Of a stretch of DNA of 25,623 nucleotides, positions 23,289 through 25,623 are shown in pieces. Below the pieces are notes generated by a model. That model ran no database searches. It was not told where the DNA came from and saw nothing but the letters and a program-made list of their open reading frames with translations. Within the stretch, counting starts at the first letter, position 1. Each line of letters begins with the position of its first letter. The position numbers were made by a program, and so were the translations under genes. The stretch comes from Ruminococcaceae bacterium UBA4306 (lineage in GTDB: Bacteria > Bacillota > Clostridia > Oscillospirales > Acutalibacteraceae). Where the stretch lies: assembly GCA_002394725.1 (NCBI GenBank), contig DGUQ01000166.1, forward strand, positions 1 to 25,623. The letters are read 5' to 3'.

Positions 23289-23377
23289 AATTTCTCGCTA
23301 TGATTCCTGTGCCGGAGATCATCATGGTGCGGAGCATCAACAGAGCCGACGACGCGGCAATTTCAGTGGTATCAATC

Positions 23378-24388
23378 CTATGATTCTCCGCTGATGCCGC
23401 CGAACTGCTCATAGCAGCTCAGCATATTGCCGATGGTGATACCGTAGCCCTTTTCGGGCGAATTGACGAACACGTGCGTCACCGCGCCGATCAGCCGGTC
23501 ATTCTGGATGATGGGCGATCCGCTCATGCCCTGCACGATACCGCCCGTCTTATCGAGCAGCTCCTCGTCCGTCACACGGACGACCATATTCTGTCCGCTC
23601 TTATTATTGAGATTGAAGCCTTCGATCACGACGTCATAGCTTTGCGCCTCGCCGTCATCGAGCGTGGTGATGATCTGTGCCGGACCTGTTTCGATCTCGC
23701 TGTCAAAGGCGCAAGGGATTTCCTCACCCTCCGGCTCGGCGGTATACTTACCGTATACGCCGTAGCTGTTGTTGACGGTCATTTCACCGATCTCTTCCTC
23801 CGACATATAACCGTTCAGACCGCCTGCGATCCCCTTCTTCGCCTTGGTGATCGAGCCGATCTGTGCCTTGACGATCTTACCGCTGCCCAGCGGCATCAAC
23901 AGTCCCGTGTCGCGGTCGCAGATGCCGTGACCCAGCGCGCCGAAGGAATGGGTGTTTTCATCAAAATAGGTGATCGTACCCAGCCCCGCGGTCGAATCAC
24001 GGATCCACATGCCTGCCGTATAGTTGCCGTCATCGTCCTTTTCGGGAGTCAAAGTCATGGATATCGGGCTCTTACCTCGTAAAACAGATAATTCGATATC
24101 CTCTCCCTCGGATGCGGCGATGATCTCATGCAGGCGTTCATTGGAGGTGATCTCCTCGTCATTCGCACGGGTGATGACGTCGTTTTCACGCAAGCCTGCG
24201 GCAACAGCAGGGGAGTCATAGCTGTCATCGACATGGACAACGACAACGCCATTGGTATACATCGTCAGTCCGAACGGCATACCGCCGACATGGACGTTGC
24301 GGCGCACCTCCTGTGAGGATACTGTCATGATCGGACACAGCAGCACTGCCGCGAGCGTCATACAAACATATCTTATCATCTTCTTCAT
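23378..24388 (-). CDS. spoIVB: SpoIVB peptidase (stage IV sporulation serine protease)
   Basis: A PDZ-containing serine peptidase secreted from the forespore. In Bacillus it cleaves SpoIVFA and so starts sigma-K activation. The protein has an N-terminal signal or anchor helix (about residues 5-22), a PDZ domain (about 35-115, 'PAVAAGLRENDVITRANDEEI') and an S55 peptidase domain starting at 'GMWIRDSTAGLGTITYFD'. The catalytic triad is readable as His154 (GALGHGI), Asp274 (VTDEELL) and Ser289 (GMSGSP). The Asp-Ser spacing of 15 matches what I recall for the Bacillus enzyme. At 336 residues it is shorter than the roughly 420-residue Bacillus protein, mainly N-terminally. The ribosome site AAGGA precedes the ATG. 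No clear sigma-F or sigma-G promoter could be read in the 219 bp upstream. Confidence 0.95.
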   Translation of the reverse strand: MKKMIRYVCMTLAAVLLCPIMTVSSQEVRRNVHVGGMPFGLTMYTNGVVVVHVDDSYDSPAVAAGLRENDVITRANDEEITSNERLHEIIAASEGEDIELSVLRGKSPISMTLTPEKDDDGNYTAGMWIRDSTAGLGTITYFDENTHSFGALGHGICDRDTGLLMPLGSGKIVKAQIGSITKAKKGIAGGLNGYMSEEEIGEMTVNNSYGVYGKYTAEPEGEEIPCAFDSEIETGPAQIITTLDDGEAQSYDVVIEGFNLNNKSGQNMVVRVTDEELLDKTGGIVQGMSGSPIIQNDRLIGAVTHVFVNSPEKGYGITIGNMLSCYEQFGGISGES

Positions 24389-24545
24389 TATTCACACATC
24401 CTTCACTTATTCACTCGGAGCGTATCATTGATGATCTGCTCCTTCGATAGTATTTGACGTCCTCGACATAATACAGCAGGAAGGTTCATACAGTTAGCTT
24501 AATTCGAAATGAGAAAAATAACATTCAAATTTTTTATGATTATTA

Positions 24546-24574
24546 TTGTAACCGAATCAAATTGGTGCTATACT
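24546..24574 (+). promoter_or_regulatory. Promoter of the CCA nucleotidyltransferase gene
   Basis: TTGTAA (24546-24551), a 17-bp spacer and TATACT (24569-24574). It lies in the divergent region shared with spoIVB and gives a leader of about 27 bases. Confidence 0.6.
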
Positions 24575-24607
24575 GAAATTGAAAAAAATGCGGAAATACG
24601 GTGGAAT

Positions 24608-25623
24608 ATGGAAATTCGGTTGCCCTCAGACGTCAAACTGATCATCGAAAAGCTACGGCATAACGGCTACAGCGGCTATGCCGTGGGCGGTTGCGTGCGC
24701 GACAGCCTGCGTGGAGTCACACCGCATGACTGGGATCTCACCACCTCCGCGCCGCCCGAGGAGATCGAGCGGATCTTTGCGGAGTATCAGACAGTCAGCG
24801 TCGGCAAGAAGTACGGCACCGTTGCGGTGATCGTAGAGGGTGAGCTGTATGAGATCACGACCTACCGTATCGACGGCGAGTACACCGATTCCCGTCATCC
24901 CGACGAGGTACGGTTCTCCGACCGGCTCAGCGACGACCTCGAACGGCGTGATTTCACCGTCAACGCGATGGCGTATAACGACGAGGACGGCTTGGTGGAT
25001 CTCTACGGCGGACAGCAGGATCTTAATAACGGCGTGATCCGCTGCGTCGGCGATCCTGAAGAGCGGTTTTCTGAGGACGCCCTGCGTATCCTGCGCGCCT
25101 TGCGCTTTGCGGCAACGCTCGGCTTCACCATCGAGCCTGCCACCTCCGACGCGATCCTCCGACAGCGCAAGCTGCTGTCGGATATCGCCGGTGAGCGTAT
25201 CCGAGAGGAGCTGTTAAAGCTCTTGTGCGGCGAGCATACCGATTTTGTCCTGCGGCGCTACCGATCGGTCATCGCGGTGTTCATCCCCGAGCTCAAGGGC
25301 ACCTTTGATTTTGAACAGAATTCCAAGCACCATAACCGCGATGTGTACCGCCATACCGTCGCGGCGGTACACAATATTGAGCCGCAGCCGCTGCTGCGCG
25401 TGACGATGCTGTTCCATGATATCGGCAAGCCGCTGGCGCAGACAACGGACAAGTTCGGCGTGAGCCACTACAAGAACCATCCCAAGATCGGCGCGGCGAT
25501 GACGCGTGAGATTCTCAGGCGACTGCGCATGTCGTCGGCATTCATCGACGAGGTCTGCGACCTGATCCGCTGGCACGACGAGCGGTTTGTACCTGATACC
25601 GTCCTGCTCAAGGGCTACCTCAG
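24608..25623 (+). CDS. cca: CCA tRNA nucleotidyltransferase with HD domain (3'-truncated by the window)
   Basis: Adds or repairs the 3'-terminal CCA of tRNAs. The frame stays open from the ATG at 24608 to the window end (338 codons), so the C-terminus is missing. Class II nucleotidyltransferase motifs are in order: GGCVRD at residues 27-32, the metal-binding Asp41 and Asp43 in HDWDLTTSA, 'RRDFTVNAMAYN', and 'DALRILRALRFAATLGF', the last of these in the neck helices. An HD domain follows with 'YRHTVAAVHN' and His270-Asp271 in LFHDIGKP, as in enzymes with added phosphohydrolase activity. GGTGG lies only about 3 bases before the ATG, so the ribosome site is tight. No better in-frame start is visible nearby. 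Divergent from spoIVB. Confidence 0.93.
   Translation, partial: MEIRLPSDVKLIIEKLRHNGYSGYAVGGCVRDSLRGVTPHDWDLTTSAPPEEIERIFAEYQTVSVGKKYGTVAVIVEGELYEITTYRIDGEYTDSRHPDEVRFSDRLSDDLERRDFTVNAMAYNDEDGLVDLYGGQQDLNNGVIRCVGDPEERFSEDALRILRALRFAATLGFTIEPATSDAILRQRKLLSDIAGERIREELLKLLCGEHTDFVLRRYRSVIAVFIPELKGTFDFEQNSKHHNRDVYRHTVAAVHNIEPQPLLRVTMLFHDIGKPLAQTTDKFGVSHYKNHPKIGAAMTREILRRLRMSSAFIDEVCDLIRWHDERFVPDTVLLKGYL

Noticed and set aside
24389..24607. Sigma-F, sigma-G or sigma-E promoter for spoIVB
   Set aside because: Short partial matches (GAATG, GTATG) had no partner at the expected spacing. A one-mismatch 0A box at 24462-24468 was also judged too weak to call.

Overview
The window looks like the chromosome of a spore-forming Clostridia, most likely Oscillospiraceae/Ruminococcus-like. 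The support is Spo0A, a SpoIVB peptidase, a BofA-like protein, a DUF4364 protein, starch-binding (CBM26-type) modules on exported proteins, strong AGGAGG-type ribosome binding sites and several palindromic intergenic repeats of a kind common in gut Clostridia. Species cannot be fixed from sequence alone. No tRNA, rRNA, CRISPR array, transposase or phage gene was seen.

Region 1 (1-12934) is the accessory part. It starts with a 457-residue coiled-coil protein. Five consecutive genes for exported proteins follow (371, 1085, 852, 950 and 204 residues), then a SipW/ER-type signal peptidase with its own consensus promoter. Each exported protein begins with a basic segment, one membrane segment and an aromatic motif at its end (YSWF, YAWF, FSWIE, FAAYVYDN, YSWF), the layout of SipW-dependent substrates such as TasA and CalY. 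Three share a two-part 'LRxAF ... WLEG' signature that I read as a TasA-like beta-sandwich. In the 1085-residue protein, three tandem CBM26-like modules lie between the two halves of that signature. My inference is a surface fibre or coat whose subunits display carbohydrate-binding modules and are matured by the adjacent peptidase. No sortase signal, dockerin or cohesin was found.

Region 2 (13006-20360) holds DNA maintenance genes on the plus strand: radC (JAMM domain) with a perfect palindrome inside its promoter, uvrB, a MITE-like inverted-repeat element, and a divergent type IIA topoisomerase pair (B then A subunit). The B subunit departs from GyrB around its ATP-binding loop, and the A subunit shows no GyrA box.

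Region 3 (20361-25623) begins with a repeat-rich intergenic stretch, then secG with promoter and terminator, and a bofA-like gene. On the minus strand lie a DUF4364 gene and the spoIVB-spo0A pair, in the same order as in Bacillus. spo0A has an apparent sigma-A-type promoter overlapped by a palindrome, with a 0A box upstream. Its receiver domain seems to lack one of the two conserved acidic-pocket aspartates. The window ends inside a plus-strand CCA tRNA nucleotidyltransferase gene divergent from spoIVB. BofA and SpoIVB act in the same forespore-to-mother-cell sigma-K checkpoint in Bacillus, so the right-hand end has a sporulation theme.
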